Positions 32,231 through 44,580 of a stretch of DNA of 64,000 bases are shown piece by piece. Under the pieces are notes generated by a model. That model made no database searches. It had not been told where the DNA came from and was given only the letters and a program-made list of their open reading frames with translations. Position 1 is the stretch's first letter. Every line of letters starts with the position of its first letter. The translations under genes were made by a program, and so were the position numbers. This stretch comes from Gnetum montanum (lineage: Eukaryota; Streptophyta; Gnetopsida; Gnetales; Gnetaceae), in NCBI GenBank assembly GCA_015680685.1, contig MNCI01034026.1:492905-556904 (forward strand). The letters run 5' to 3'.

Positions 32231-32520
32231 TTAACCTTCCCATGCCTCTATGACTAAATGCACTGATAGCCAAGTAGTGTTACTTTTCTTTTGCAATTTA
32301 TTATATCCATGAACAAGTGTGACCACAACATCAGATTGAAGTTTGTAAAGAGGTAGGAAAGGAAGTCCCTTGTCTTAGGTTGAAACCATAATCAGAGCTT
32401 CCCAAAAGGCATGTCATGCAGTAGGGTGTTGGTCTTAGGATGACCAATGTAGCACAAGATGCTAACCAGCTCCACTATGATGAGGATAGGCCTTAAAAAG
32501 ACCCTGCATGAAGCAAAACA

Positions 32521-32960
32521 AAAACATTATGACTAATTAGAATTTCTTAACAAGTTTGGAAAACATCCTAGTTAGAGGTGAAATTAGCCTCTGTAAAATG
32601 CTTTAAGGTTTTTATCTAAATTAGTTTAAGAAATTCCAAAAAAGGGAAATTATTACAACCTTTCAAAGCAAAGATGTTATGGCCAACTAGAATTACTTAG
32701 CAAATTTGAACAAAAAATTTAGTTTGAGGTGAAATTAGCCTCTATAAAAAGCTCTAAGGTGTTTATCTAAATTAGCCTAAGTAATTCCACAAGAAAACAT
32801 TATTATAGTCTTACATAATGTTACATCATAAACAATTGGAATTTCTTAACAAATTTAGAAAATATTTCCTATGTCAAAGGTGACATTAGCCTCTTTAAAA
32901 ATCTCTTATATGTTTATCTAAATTAGCTTAAGAAATTCCATAAAAGCATTATTACCATAT
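32521..32960. repeat. Tandem repeat of about 151 bp, three copies
   Basis: The landmark ATTAGCCTCT occurs at 32583, 32733 and 32885. Flanking words repeat with the same spacing: AATTTCTTAACAAGTTTGGAAAA and TTTATCTAAATTAGCTTAAGAAATTCCA. It lies within intron 1 of X'. Confidence 0.85.
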
Positions 32961-32994
32961 TTAAGATCCTTTATAGCCATAATTTCATAGCCCA

Positions 32995-33315
32995 AAATTA
33001 TGTATTAATCTAAATTATGCATAAATTTAGAAAAAGCATCTAAATTATGCGTAAATTTGGAAAAAACATGCAAGTCATGTATAAATTTAGAAAAGAGCAT
33101 CTACATTATGCATAAATTTAGTAAAAGCAAGCATAAGTTTAGAAAAAACATCTAAATTATGCAAAGCATGCACAAATTTGGTAAAAACATCTAAACTATA
33201 CACAAAGCTTAGGAAAAAATATCTAAATTAAGTAAAGCATACATAAATTTGGAAAAATCATCTAAGCTATGTACAAATTTAGAAAAAGCATAATAAACTT
33301 AGAAAAAGCCACATA
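32995..33315. repeat. Irregular 30-35-bp tandem repeats (ATCTAAATTATGCATAAATTTAGAAAAAGC)
   Basis: About ten copies, some partial, of an A-rich unit with ATCTAAATTATG and CATAAATTTAGAAAAAG. They follow the 151-bp repeats inside the X' intron. Confidence 0.82.
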
Positions 33316-35219
33316 GCCATAGTAAAAGCTTATTTAAAATAGAAAAAGCTTTTACTCTTCTTAAAAAATAAAAATTAAGCATTAGTTTTAGATGTTCACA
33401 AAAGAAAAACATAAGTTATACATATCAACCACTTCCATTTCCAAATGGGTAATGTACTACAACCATGATTTTGCCTTGTTCACATAGCCATAGTCAAAAA
33501 ATTCATCAAAAATTTGTTTGTACTTTGATTTCAGTGATTACACTATGAAAAGAATCCTAAAATTATGAACCTTATAGTCATGACCATTAAAATAAAAAAA
33601 TTATAGCCATATATCCCTAACACTTGAAAGAATTTAGCTAAAATTGTAGTCGTCAACATTTACCCCATTACACGCAAGGTTCGTAAAAAATTTGTTTAAG
33701 CTCCAAAAGAAGTGATTCCCCCATGTTTTGAAAGCTTAAATCAATCCCTACACAAACATCCTTACCTCACATGCTTAATTAAAAATTTGTAGAACATTTA
33801 TTGTAAGTCCAACCAGAGTGATTCCACCTCTATTAGAAATATGAAGACAATGCCTATGTAGCCATAACTAGAAAAGATCCAAAAACATCACCTTTTCTTT
33901 TTAAAAAATTCACAAAGTTACATAAAATTACAAAAATGGCACAAATAACCTAACTACGCAACATTAGGAAAACAGCCATAACTTCATCATTATAAACCCA
34001 AATTAAATGCGAAAATATCCATTAGAAAGCTTAAATGAAGGGCTAGGAACCCATACTCTTAAATTTTACAAATATGTAGCCATTATACCAAGAAAAAATA
34101 CAACCTTGCTTTCTTTTTCATATCAAAACTTTAAAAAATCTCAAAACCTAGATTTCATATAGCCATGGAAATAGTCAAAATAGCCAAAATCATTGAAACC
34201 CATTAAAATTCACAACAAAATAATGGGGTAGGATAGTTTTAAAATTTAATTTTAACAAATCCTCAGGCCTAGATCTGAAAACAAAATAGCCATAACCCAT
34301 AATTTTGAGAAAAAGCCATGAAACATCAAGCCCTATTTTCAAAATCAAATCTATGAAATCTAAAGCAATAAAAAAATAGATCTACATGAAAGAATCTAAA
34401 ATATGAGGTGCATGAAAATTAAATTTTAATCCCTCTACTAGAGTAGACCTTAAAAATTTCCTTAACACATAGGAAGCAAACAACTAGAAAAACCATAAGA
34501 AACAAAGGCAAAAATAGGTACCTACCTTGGAGCAGTAACAGAAGAAGCCTATATGGAGATGGGCCTAGGCACTTATTCTAAATCCTAAGAACATTTAACC
34601 ACCTTCTCTATCATAGGTTTTTTTCTCTTTCCCCTTGATCACTTTGGTGCCATGGCAGGCTCAATGTTGGGAATGGATGAAAACTAAGAAAGATGAGAGA
34701 TCAATGCTAGTTGTGAGAAAGATGGGAGGCTGCTACACTAGAAGTTGGTTGTTACTACCACAAGAACCTTTGAAAAATCTCTCCTCCAATTCACTATTTT
34801 TGTAGAATGATAGTTGTGATCAAAACTTACAAAATTTGACATATAAAACTCATCTAAAACCTAAATGCACACATTGAAATCCTAGCTACTAATTCAGTAC
34901 ATCATAACTACAAGTGCAATAAAGTGTAAATGGAAGAAAGTCTAGTTAACATTGGTTTTGGGTGGGAAACAACTTCACTTTACAAAATTTTAAATTTTTG
35001 GATTATGGGCCCCACCCTGCGCCTTCACTCATTACCAAAACTTGCATCAATGTTGAAATTTTTTACCAATTTTGATACTTAAAATTTTATGGCAACCTTA
35101 ACCATATGCATACACACTAGGAATACCATGCCTAGTGTTGAAACATGATTCCTATTTTGTGAAATCATTATAATTATAAATATTTTGCTATTTTTAATAA
35201 CTGAAACCTTCCTTTTCCA

Positions 35220-38130
35220 ACTCGGGGTTCCCAAAAGTTGGTAAGACATGATCAAGGATAGATACCATGGGTGTCCATGCTAGGCAGTAGTGCCCAGTGT
35301 GGAAGAAGGGGTTAACATCCACTCTTAACCCCACCACTCATCTAGCATATGTTTGACCCCAAAATGGGCCCCATGTAACCTACAACCCCTCCAAGCATCT
35401 TTGGTAGCCTCAAAACCCCACCAAACCTAGTTAAAATTGGTTGAAATCTAGAATTTCATGTTTTCCACACTAGGGAAGTTTCTTCCATGTTGAGCCTTTC
35501 ATCCTAAACGTGGATATATGGAGGGAAGTCAAAATGAACTAAATTGATGACCTAATGACCATTTCTTGATGCCTAGGAATCCCTAGACCTTGCCAGAAGC
35601 CTTTCAAGGTTTCAAAAGTCCCACAAGTGGTTAAATATGGCACAAAACTATCATCCCTCTCTCATCCATGCTAGGGTCACCATGCCTAGCATGGAAAAAA
35701 GGGGGAGATTTTATGAGTCACTTAGAAGCCTTCAAATTATTCAATCTTAACACCCAACATTGACCATCAACACCAATAACCTTGAAGGTTGACATGCATG
35801 GTCGATTGGTTTTTGATTTAGCCTAGATATGACTTTCTTCAATAAGGGAGATCTCTTTCATGTTGAGCCTCCCACCCTTGACATGGATGGAAGGGGAGAA
35901 GCCTAAAAACCTTCTCACAACCTTCAAAATGACCAGATCTTGACCTTATGCACTAATGACCAATGCCAGCAACCCTGTGGATGCTCATGCATAGCCAGAT
36001 CGACAATAAAAAGATAAAAAATCCATCCCCCCAATTTTTCATGTTGATAATGGAAGCCTGAAGATGGAAAAGGGGGGGGAATAGGAAGCCAAAATGTTAC
36101 TTAACGACCATTGAAACAACCAAATTTCGATATCAAACATTAGTAGTTAACACTAGCAACCTTAGAAGCTTGCATGCATGACCGAAAGTGACAAAAAAGG
36201 GTCAAAAAGCTTTTCCTCTAGTTTTTCACATTCAGCATGAAAGCCCCAACATGGAAAAAGGGGGGAGAAAGCCCAAAAAACCACTCATCAACCTTCAAAA
36301 ATGCAAAACTCTGACACCAGGCATTGACCATCATCACTAGGAACCTCAAGGACCTACATGCATGACTGAAAATGATCTAAAAGGATAAAAATGTATTTCC
36401 CCTAATTTTTTAATGTTGGGCATACTATCCAAAGCATGGAAAAAGAGGTAATATCTTAAAAACCACTTGGAAAACTTATAAACTAACTAGTTTTGACCCC
36501 ACACCCTAGTCTTCGACCTTGATAGCCCCAAAGGCTGACATGCATGGTTAATTGAAGTCAAATCTAGGCTAGATCTAAGTTTTATGATGTCTCCATGCAA
36601 GGGATTCCTCCTTCCATTTTGTTAGGTGTGGAAATCAAGGGGAAGACTCATTTGGAATTCATAACTACCTCAAAACAACATTAACTGATATTGCAAACAC
36701 TCTAGGACCTTGTTGACATCATTTGGAGCCTTCAAACTTCATGAAACTAATGTCAAAAGGTTAAAAAATTATTTTCCCTACTTTTACACATTGAGCATCC
36801 TAGTTCTAGAATGGAAAAAATGATGGAAGCCCAAAAAATGCTTAGAAATACCCAAAATTTCCAAAACTTGACATGAAACCCTAGTCATCAACCTCGGTAA
36901 CCTTAGAGGCTAACATGCATAGTCAATTGAGGTCAAAATTAGATCTAAGATGCACGATTCTTTCACATAAGGAATGCCTTTTTCCATGCTAATGATGGTA
37001 TCTCTAGTGTGAAAACTCAAGGGGGAACTTGTTTGAGACTTCAAAACACCTTAGAATAACATTAAATGACCTTTCATGCACTCTAGAATCTCAACAGCAA
37101 CCATTAGAGCACTTAAACCTCATAAGACTAATTCTAGATTATCAAAGAATGGTTCCCCCTAGTTTTATCTCCATCCCTAGTGTGAAAAAGGAGGGGGAAG
37201 AGCCAAAAAACCACTAAGGGATGCCCAAAACTACTAAATTTTGACACAGATCCATAGCCCTTCACCTTGGCAACTCTGGAAGGTAACATGCATAGTTGAT
37301 TTTGATCTAAATTAATCTAGATCTAAGATAATTCCTTCTTCAACAATTTAGTAACTTCCCCAACATGGAGTAACGTGTTTTTGCAAGATGACACTCCCAG
37401 AAGCTAAAGTTCTATGTTGGAGAAGCCTAGGATTTCATAGTCTCAAGAGATTGCTTTCCTAACCTTATTTCAACCTCCATTTACCCCATTTTTCCATATT
37501 GGAGTAACTCCCCTAGCATGGAAATAGAGGGAAGACCTTAAGTACCCTTAAATAGCCTTCAAACGTGCTTGAAATCAACCAAAAACGTGCATAATCAAAG
37601 TCTACAACCCTAGGGGCCTAGAAACCTAGTCATAATGCTCCTAAATCACTTTGAATTCATAAAAAAAGTGTCCCCCTATTTTTCCACATTGAGGATGTTG
37701 TGATTAGAATGGAAAAATATGGGATGCCATTTTGACAAATATTGACATTCAAAATTAACTCAAATTATCTTAGAATGAAGCCAAAAGATGCACAACATCC
37801 AAATCTAGGTCCTAACTTCTTGTTTGACCATATTTGACCTTATTTTTGGCTTGAATTTTTGTCTTCCATGGTAAAGCCCCTCTTTTCCATGGAAGCCAAT
37901 GTGGAAACAAGGTGGGAAAGCTTCATGACCTACTTTTTGATCTTTACAAGCCTTTGGAGTGCTCAATGTTGATGGATATGACATTGTGCTACCTTGGGAA
38001 GGTCCTAGAACCTAAATTTTGGATCTCTAAGTATCCCAAAACCTATTTTCCTTGGTTTCCATACTAATGGTCCCTATTTTGATGTTGAGCCTAGCATGGA
38101 TGCCTCAAAACACTTGATTTTGAGGCCCAA
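35220..38130. repeat. Diverged tandem array of about 185-bp units
   Basis: A CATGCATG-like landmark recurs at about 35797, 35985, 36173, 36356, 36537, 36916 and 37290, i.e. every 181-194 bp or a multiple. Each unit contains a TTTTTCA/CATGTTGAGC half, an AACATGGAAAAAGGGGG half and a CAAAAC.TTGACA.CA..CATTGACCATCA end. Roughly 14-16 units are present, more decayed at both ends. At 35666-35694 the halves form a perfect 10-bp inverted repeat (CCATGCTAGG, 9 nt, CCTAGCATGG). It lies upstream of the X' promoter region. Confidence 0.85.
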
Positions 38131-38399
38131 ACGGCCCAAAAATAACCCTAATTGATGTCTAAACTCATTGAATAGCCTTGTAGCTTCAAAACCTGGACCA
38201 ATAAGGCTTGAAACTTGCGAAATCCTAACCATATTCAGCCTATATTAAGCAAATTTTATCATATATAACCTATTTTTCTTGATTTTTGTCTTATTACATA
38301 ATGTTTTAGCTTATTTTTGGACTTATGTTGCCTTGTTGACCTTTTTAACCTTCTATGACCTTTATACAACTTATATGTTTGTCTTATTACAACTCTATT

Positions 38400-38765
38400 T
38401 ACCTTTTTTTGGTCTTTAAATGGTATCAAATAGTGGGGTTTGACCTTCCATGACCATCATTTGACACCATATCATCATGGCCCACTAAGGCCTTAAGCTA
38501 GCATCCTAATCCACCAAGACCATAAACTAGCATCATGGCCTACTAAGTCCATAAATTGGAAAATTTGTGGCCTTTATTAACTATTTTTAGCCATATACTT
38601 CCACTTGATTAACATTTATGTGATCTTTGTTTGCCTTTATTGCACTTTGCTAAATTGACCTTATCTCACTGATGATCTTGGGTGGCCTTGATTGCATTAG
38701 ATTTGCATGTGTTTTGTGGCATTTTAAAAATTATTTAATCACTTTTACCAAGGTGCCACTTAATA
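38400..38765 (+). other. Right end of the interruption with TTAAACTAGCA-type motifs
   Basis: From about 38455 to 38555 the sequence has TTAAGCTAGCATCC, ATAAACTAGCATCATGGCC and related words. This is the interspersed motif otherwise found downstream of integrase in A and C. The edge before GATCAGAGTATGAGTACC reads TTTTGGTTGACATGTAG, which would also fit a splice acceptor. Confidence 0.55.
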
Positions 38766-39896
38766 TTCTTTTGGTTGACATGTAGGATCAGAGTATGAGT
38801 ACCTGGGAGCAAATTAGTTTTCCTTTGTATCTACATGGACTTCACAGTGATATTAAATAATGTATCGACCCTAATTGCCTAGATCTTGAGCTTGAGAGTC
38901 TTGTAGACTACATAGCCTTAATAGAGAAACATCTAGAATGGCCTAAAAACCTAGTCAAAACCCTTGACCTAGAAGCAAGAGACATAACCAAAGATTCTCT
39001 AGTTGAGGTTCCTATCACAACATAGTGGTGAGGAGAAAACCCTTAGACTAAGTTCCTCATTAGAGCCTCAATGTGCTTAAGACATCCCCAAATTTTTACA
39101 AAGAAACATTAAGGTATTTTCCTAGTCATATGAAGATATGTTAGGCCTATACCCATGTCTAGTTCAACACAACATCATACTAGACCCTAGCATTAGATTA
39201 GTTAAGCAAAAAGTGCCCAAGATTAGACCAGATTTGGCCTTGGTAGTTCACGATGAAATCTCAAAGCTCTACCAAGCAAGTTTCATTAGGGTCGTTGATT
39301 ATGCAATATGGCTATCGAACATAGTGTTAGTCCCTAAGAAAAATTCAAGTATCCATATTTGCATCAATTTTTTAGATCTAAATAAAGCAACTATCAAGGA
39401 TGACTTCCCTTTCCCTAATATTGATCAACTTATCAAGACTATAGCCATACATGCCTTATTGTCCTTTATGAATGGATTCTTCAGATATAACCAAATTAGG
39501 ATCACCATAGAGAATCAACTTAGCATGGTGTTTATGATCCCATGGGGTACCTTTTGCTATACAATGATGCCCTTTGACCTTAAGAACTTTATGGCGACAC
39601 ACCATAGAGTCATGCCCTATATCTTTAGTGATTACATGCTAGGTTTGCTTAATGATTGCGTAGATGACATAGCTGTGAAGTTTAAGATGGTCAATGACCA
39701 TGCTAATGACCTAGATCTTGTGCTTAAACAAAGCCTCAAATACAAGCTTAGGTTTAATCCTAAGAAGTATGTCTTTGGTGTTAAGACTAGTAAGATGCTT
39801 GGCTTTGTAGTCTCTAAAGTAGGGTTATGCGTTGATCATGATAAGGTTAAGGCCATACCCAAATTAGCAAAACCTACCAACCTTAAAGAGCTCTAA
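38766..39896 (+). pseudogene. Reverse transcriptase and upstream linker of element C
   Basis: The linker contains DYIALIEKHLEWPKNLVKTL (about 38905-38965). RT is open for 252 residues at 39138-39896. It shows the KVPKIRPDLALVVHDEISKL start, the IRVVDYAIWLSNIVLVPKKN block, KATIKDDFPFPNIDQL, the SFMNGFF.YNQIRI palm block, GTFCYTMMPFDLKN, the catalytic CVDD near 39657-39668 (Tyr to Cys, both Asp kept) and KLRFNPKKYVFGVKTSKMLG. This is the closest to intact pol in the window and fixes the Tat assignment. The first Asp of the SFMDGFSGYNQ motif is Asn. Upstream of it, stops interrupt the frame. Confidence 0.9.
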
Positions 39897-40425
39897 GGAT
39901 TACAAGGTAGATTATATTTTATTCATAGGTTTATCACTAGGCTTACAGATAAGTTACAGCCCATGTAATACTTGCTTAAGAAAGGAGTTCACTATGAGTG
40001 GATGGCTCAATGCCAAAAGGCCTTTGAAAGCCTTAAGCGAAAGTTGACACAACTATCGATAGTCTATCCTTTGCAAGAGGGAAAACCATTTTACATTTAT
40101 CCTATCATCTTTGATACATCTATTACCTCTCTACTCTATCAAAAACATGATGACAGAGTAGAAATGCCTATATACTACCTTAGCCATGTGTTAGTAGCCC
40201 ATGAGACCTGATACATTAAGGTGGAGAAGTATCGTCTAGCACTAGTCTTCTATTTGAGAAAATGAAGACACTACCTCTTCAGAAGCCAAGTTAACATAAT
40301 TTTCAAAGAAAACATACTCAATTTCATAACAACTAACATCTACAAAATTAGTCATATGCCTTGATGGAAATCCATAACTTTGAAGTTTGACCTCTATTAT
40401 GTCTCTCAATCCTCACCAAAAGGTT
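39897..40425 (+). pseudogene. First RNase H of element C
   Basis: It continues after a TAA that ends the RT frame. The tether is HYEWMAQCQKAFESLKRKLT. RNase H blocks are KPFYIYPIIFDTSITSLLYQ, a MPIYYLSHVLVAHET block and EKYRLALVFYLRK. It is open at 39972-40211, then broken. Catalytic residues of this degenerate first RNase H are largely missing, as is common in Tat elements where a second RNase H is present. Confidence 0.82.
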
Positions 40426-41115
40426 AAGCTATAGCCATAAAAATCATGGTTTTACCTATTGATGGCCAAGTAACATAGACCTTGAGCTCCCTAATGAATG
40501 CATTAACATAGTTATCCAAGTGCCTGAGGGTTATGAGTTATTCATAAACTTAGATGGAGCTTCAACTACCCTTGGGACCAGTGTTGCTACCATCATAACA
40601 TTTCCATCTAGTGAAACCCAATCCTTTGCCTATCATTTTGGATTCCCATGTAGCAATAACATAGCTAAGTATGAGGATTTTATCAAGGGGATGATGGTAT
40701 CTCATGACTTAGGAATTAAATGCCTAGTCATCAAAGGTGATTCACAACTTATGGTTAGCTAAGTAACCGAAGTTTGTGCATGCAAAGCTAAGCACTTACA
40801 ACCTTACTGTAACCTAGGAAATTAGTTATTACAAAAATTCATAGACATTGATGTCCAAAACATAGTTATAAATGAAAATTTCATAGTCAATTCAATTGCA
40901 ACATTAGCCCTTAGTGTAACACTAGATGTGTTTAGCAAGTTTCCCATCTTAACCATGGACTATGCTACTCCCATCACCCAAAACATTGAGGATACCTTTG
41001 TATCTGTCATTCATACTAATCCTTCAAAGGAGTGGTATGATGATATCAAATTTTACCTTATGAATGGAGAATCCTCACAAGGCCTAACTAATTCTCAAAA
41101 AAATGTCATACATAA
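40426..41115 (+). pseudogene. Second (archaeal-like) RNase H of element C
   Basis: Blocks: GYELFINLDGASTTLGTSVA (DGAS, first Asp present) near 40525-40585; IITFPSSETQSFAYHFGFPC; NNIAKYEDFIKGMMVSHDLG with the catalytic Glu region; IKCLVIKGDSQLMVS with the third Asp near 40735. Then a stop, and HLQPYCNLGN. The final Asp block is not clear. It carries more of the catalytic set than A or B. The interval 40928-41119 continues the same reading as the linker to integrase. Confidence 0.85.
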
Positions 41116-42290
41116 GTGATCGAAGTAGTATGTCATCATAGGTGATAACACATTATGTTGACAATCCTATGATGGCATACTCCTAAAGTGCTTGGGTAAA
41201 ACCAAAGCTAGAATAGTCCTAGAGAAGGTTCACAAGGGTGTTTTTTGAGGACATATAGGACCAAGAGCCATGGTTGCGAAGATTATATAGTTAGGGTACT
41301 ATTGGCCCCATATGAAAAATGACTACCTGCAAAAGGTTAAGCGATGTGACACATGCCAATGATATGGCAACCTGATGCATGTATTGCCAACTAAGTTGCA
41401 TACAACCTAGATAACATGGTCATTTCAATGATGGGGATTAGATATCATTGGACCCATAACACCTAAGTCTTCTGCATGGCATAGCTTCATCATCATTGCA
41501 ACCGAATACTTTACCAAGTGGGTAGAGGCTATTCCACTAAGGAAGACTACATTTGAACAAGTTTGAAAGTTTATCTTAGATAACATTGTAGTTTGTTTTG
41601 GCATACCCATGACCATAGTTGCAGATAGTGGACCTCAATTTAGTAGTAAAAAAACCAAGGATTTTTATCATAACCTAGGCATTAAGCATTCTTTCTCATC
41701 ACCTTACTACCCTCGAGCCAATGGACAAGTAGAAGCAAGCAATAAGACCATCATCAACTTGCTCAAGAAGATGCTCAAAATATTAAGAAGAAGTGGCATG
41801 AGTGGCTTTTTCATGTACTATGGGCATATAGAACAACCTATTGCACAACAACTAGCAAGACCTCTTATATCCTTGTTTATGGTTCTGAAGCTATTTTACC
41901 TCTTGAATTGCAGGTGCCATTGCTCAAAGTAACTATGACCAATTTCATCAATGATGAGTAGAATAAGGAGTTGTAGATGGCAACCTTGGATTTAGTGGAG
42001 GAGTAGCATATGCAAGTGCTTGCTCACATAGAGCACTATCAAGTGAGGAAACGTTGATAACATCACCACAACTTAAACATGCACAAGATCAAGGAGGGGG
42101 ACCTAGTCACCATGTTCATGAACATGCAAACAAATTCTTAGCTAACTAGGAAGGGTCCTTCCTTATCACTAGAGCCTATAGGAATAGAGCATTTAGAATA
42201 GCTATCATGGATGGAAATGAGCTAGCTAATCCAGTTAATCATTCCTGTGTAAAGTCATACTACATGAAGCCATCAATCATCAATAAGTGA
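41116..42290 (+). pseudogene. Integrase of element C
   Basis: The zinc-binding region reads GHIGPRAMVAKII.LGYYWP...CDTCQ at about 41245-41370. The DDE core has the first Asp in WGLDIIGPITPKS near 41440-41475, the second in VADSGPQFSSKKTKDFY near 41615-41665 and the Glu in ANGQVEASNKTIINLLKK near 41715-41770. All three catalytic acids are therefore present, although stops and a frameshift (near 41790) break the chain. The C-terminal part (KEGDLVTMFMNMQTN, LANPVNHS) runs to about 42260. It would insert the element's cDNA. Confidence 0.88.
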
Positions 42291-42487
42291 GCCTACTTTT
42301 TATCGTCTACTACAAGCTTTAACTAGCAACATGGCTTTCCAGAACCTTAAACTAGTACCATGGCCTTGAACTAGCAACTTTGGTGACCTAGATAGCTTGA
42401 TGTATCATGTATGCATTGTAGCATTATAATATGTAGTGGTGTTTTGTATTCCTTGTTGTTGCCTCTTGGGTTAATCCTCTAGGCACC
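42291..42487 (+). other. Short 3' untranslated region of element C
   Basis: It contains the TTAAACTAGCAACATGGC motif (42305-42390) and CCTCTTGGGTTAATCCTCTAGGCACCAAC before the polypurine tract. It lacks the TGTAACACA repeats seen in A and B. Confidence 0.65.
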
Positions 42488-42503
42488 AACAAAGAGGAGC
42501 CAT
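42488..42503 (+). promoter_or_regulatory. Polypurine tract of element C
   Basis: AACAAAGAGGAGCCAT stands immediately before the TG of the 3' LTR. Confidence 0.78.
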
Positions 42504-44025
42504 TGAAACACCACAAAACTTTGCATGTTATAACCAATCTTCATCATGTAGCTTTCACCCCATGAAATCAAAGGTAAAAATTCATTGTAAATGTGAAAAT
42601 TGTAATCCACAATGGAAAATTTCACATACTTTATACTTTTGGGGCTGAAAAATGCCTCATAGATGCTCAAAGCCTCATTCCCCAAGTGAAAAAAGTCATA
42701 TAGTGTCTATATTTAGGCTTGGGGATGTCAAAAATTCCTTTTGGAATGTTAAAATAGGCAATTTAATGGGTTTTATGGGGGGTATACATTTTTCTACGTT
42801 TGAAACAAATGTAGGGGGTAGATCTCACCTACCCCTAGCATTGAAGGTGGGGGTTTTGGAAACTTTCCCCCTTCAATGTGGAGACCACATGAAGATCTTG
42901 GAAACCTTTTCTACTCAACATGGAAGTTTCACCCTGGCTTGGAGGAATCAATCCTAGCATGGAAAATTATATCCCCTAGCATGGAAGTCACAAAAGCCAA
43001 AATTCATCACTTCATGCACTTCAACGTTGGCCAACCACTTCAGCAAGTCTGGTGAAGAGCTTAGCATAGAAGATCCATCTCCAGCATGGAATGTGTGCCC
43101 TTGTTACTATTTAGAGTAAATGGAATGGTCATGGGGGGAAGCACTTACTATGTATGTTAACCCCAAAAATTTGGGCATCCATATCACCTGAATTTGGCAG
43201 CCAATTTGCAACCATTTTATAGCCAATTCACTACCATTTTTTATCCCCATTCATGGCCCAAAGTACCAATAAAAACTATTCTTTAATACCATTTGCAGGT
43301 TCCAAAAGTTTGAGCAAGTTCAACATTATCAAGCAATTGTTGGCATACACACAACATTGTTCATAATTCCACACTTGGGGCATTCTTAGACACTCAAGAG
43401 CTCTTGCAAGTTCCCATACTTGCATTCTCTTAAACCACATTGTGGAAGCATTATAGCCTTGATATTTGTGAATTTTGAATGTTAACACTATACTTCTAGG
43501 ATTCCCAAACCCTAGTGTGGAGTGATCTAGCATCCAAATTTTCCAGTTTTCTCACCCCTAGTAGTGACCCAATTGGCAAATATAAGGTTATAGTAATTGA
43601 GGAAGGTTTGATAGCATCAGGAGTGGCTTAGTACCTAGATCATGGAGTAGATCTCATTGGCTTCAATGGGCTTTCAACTTCTACACTAGTGAACCCCCTT
43701 TTGCTACCCACCCAAGCACCATTTGTACATATTTCTCAAACTTATTCTTTATTTTCTTTCTCAATAAAGTTTTAAGTTTTGGGTTTTGTGTACAAAATAT
43801 GTTTGTTTATCATCTGTGCATTATTTTAGATTTGCTCTTAGTTTCATATTTTGTTTCATTTTATTCCCACATTTTGCATTTCATAAGTCCCTAGTTGATC
43901 TATTAAACTAGCCAAGGTACCTCAAATCCCATTTTTCTCATGGAGGCCTTGGGGATTCAAGGTTGGGGAACTACTACACCAAGGATCCTTGGTTTTTCTA
44001 GAAATTAAGGTTTTTAGTCATAACA
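42504..44025 (+). repeat. 3' LTR of element C
   Basis: It starts TGAAACACCACAAAACTTTG and ends CATAACA. It aligns with A (12896-14391) throughout and with 30575-30995 over its last 430 bp. A CAATAAAGTTTTAAG poly(A) region lies near 43763. The U3 carries CTAGCATGGAAG-type motifs (42830-43090). Confidence 0.82.
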
Positions 44026-44580
44026 AAGGAATTTTTTTGGCAAACTGACAATTGGCTAAGCATTGGGGACTCTCAATTTATTGCCCAATAGGAAAATGTT
44101 AAGTATTTTTTCATCATTTTATACAACCAATGTAGTAGATCCACATCCAAGAACCATTAAGGAATTTTTTTGGAAGTTGGAGCTTGCAAGCATCTAGATC
44201 ATGCAACCAACTATAGAACACAACTTGTTGATTTCACTAGATTTTAGGCACCATTTGAGCAACTCCTTATGCATCTAGGTATACAATTATACATCTTGGA
44301 ACTCTTCTCTTGTAAAATTTTTATTATTTTAATAAAAATTAGTAGTTCATTCATTTGTGAAAGTTTATTTTTAATTAAAATTTTGTGCTTTCTCATAGAT
44401 TAGATCTACATTTTTCATTTAACTCTTTTGCACTGTTTACAATTCCTAGGTTCCTGGGTGATTGACAAGACTATCTAGGATGCTTCGGATCTTATTTTTA
44501 GAGGTCCTTGGAATCCAAAGTTAGGTGGTTACACTTGGAATTTTTGATTTTTCAATAATCAAATTTTTCAAGAGCTATAG
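44026..44580 (+). repeat. LTR tail remnant (G) following element C
   Basis: A second, strongly diverged LTR end: CATCTAGATCATGCAACC, ATTTTAATAAAAATTAG, GGGTGATTGACAAGACTATC and TTTTTAGAGGTCCTTGGAATCC. It ends near 44570 before CAAGAGCTATAGGTGAGG, which may be a badly decayed primer site. The arrangement mirrors A followed by F. Confidence 0.5.

Larger units (their letters stand above)
32250..34690 (-). pseudogene. X': antisense copy of X (exons 1 and 2)
   Basis: Exon 1 reads leftwards from ATG near 34654 as MAPK.SRGKRKKPMIEKVV with three further stops, ending CCAAG/GTAGGT near 34525. It resembles X exon 1 (P-M/T-I/L-E/K block followed by a Pro-rich end). Intron 1 is about 2.0 kb, T-rich in sense. 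Exon 2 reads FLRPILIIVELVSILCYI from about 32500, matching FLKPILVAVELVGILCYI of X. It continues through LWFQPKTRDFLSYLF (X has LWFQTREREFLVYLL) until element C sequence begins. Two copies sharing exons and an intron position argue for a real gene family. Function unknown; this copy lacks all exons after exon 2. Confidence 0.65.
32240..38765 (-). other. Interruption of element C containing X', tandem arrays and no pol sequence
   Basis: The protease-RT linker of C stops at about 32230 and resumes at about 38770. The intervening 6.5 kb is AT-rich. On the minus strand it holds a second copy of X: a promoter-like region near 35000, exon 1 at about 34680-34540, T-rich intron 1 and exon 2 at about 32520-32250. 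Upstream of X' (in its sense) lies the array of about 185-bp units. No LTR pair or target duplication was found, so the mode of insertion is open. Confidence 0.6.
30575..44025 (+). mobile_element. Element C: Tat-type Ty3/gypsy retrotransposon with a 6.5-kb interruption
   Basis: Order: LTR remnant, degenerate linker, protease (31639-32010), interruption (about 32240-38765), pol linker and RT (38766-39896), RNase H, second RNase H, integrase, polypurine tract and 3' LTR. It is the best preserved pol in the window. No recognisable gag capsid lies between the LTR remnant and protease, so the 5' part is deleted. Stops and frameshifts mean it cannot code for active proteins. Confidence 0.8.
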
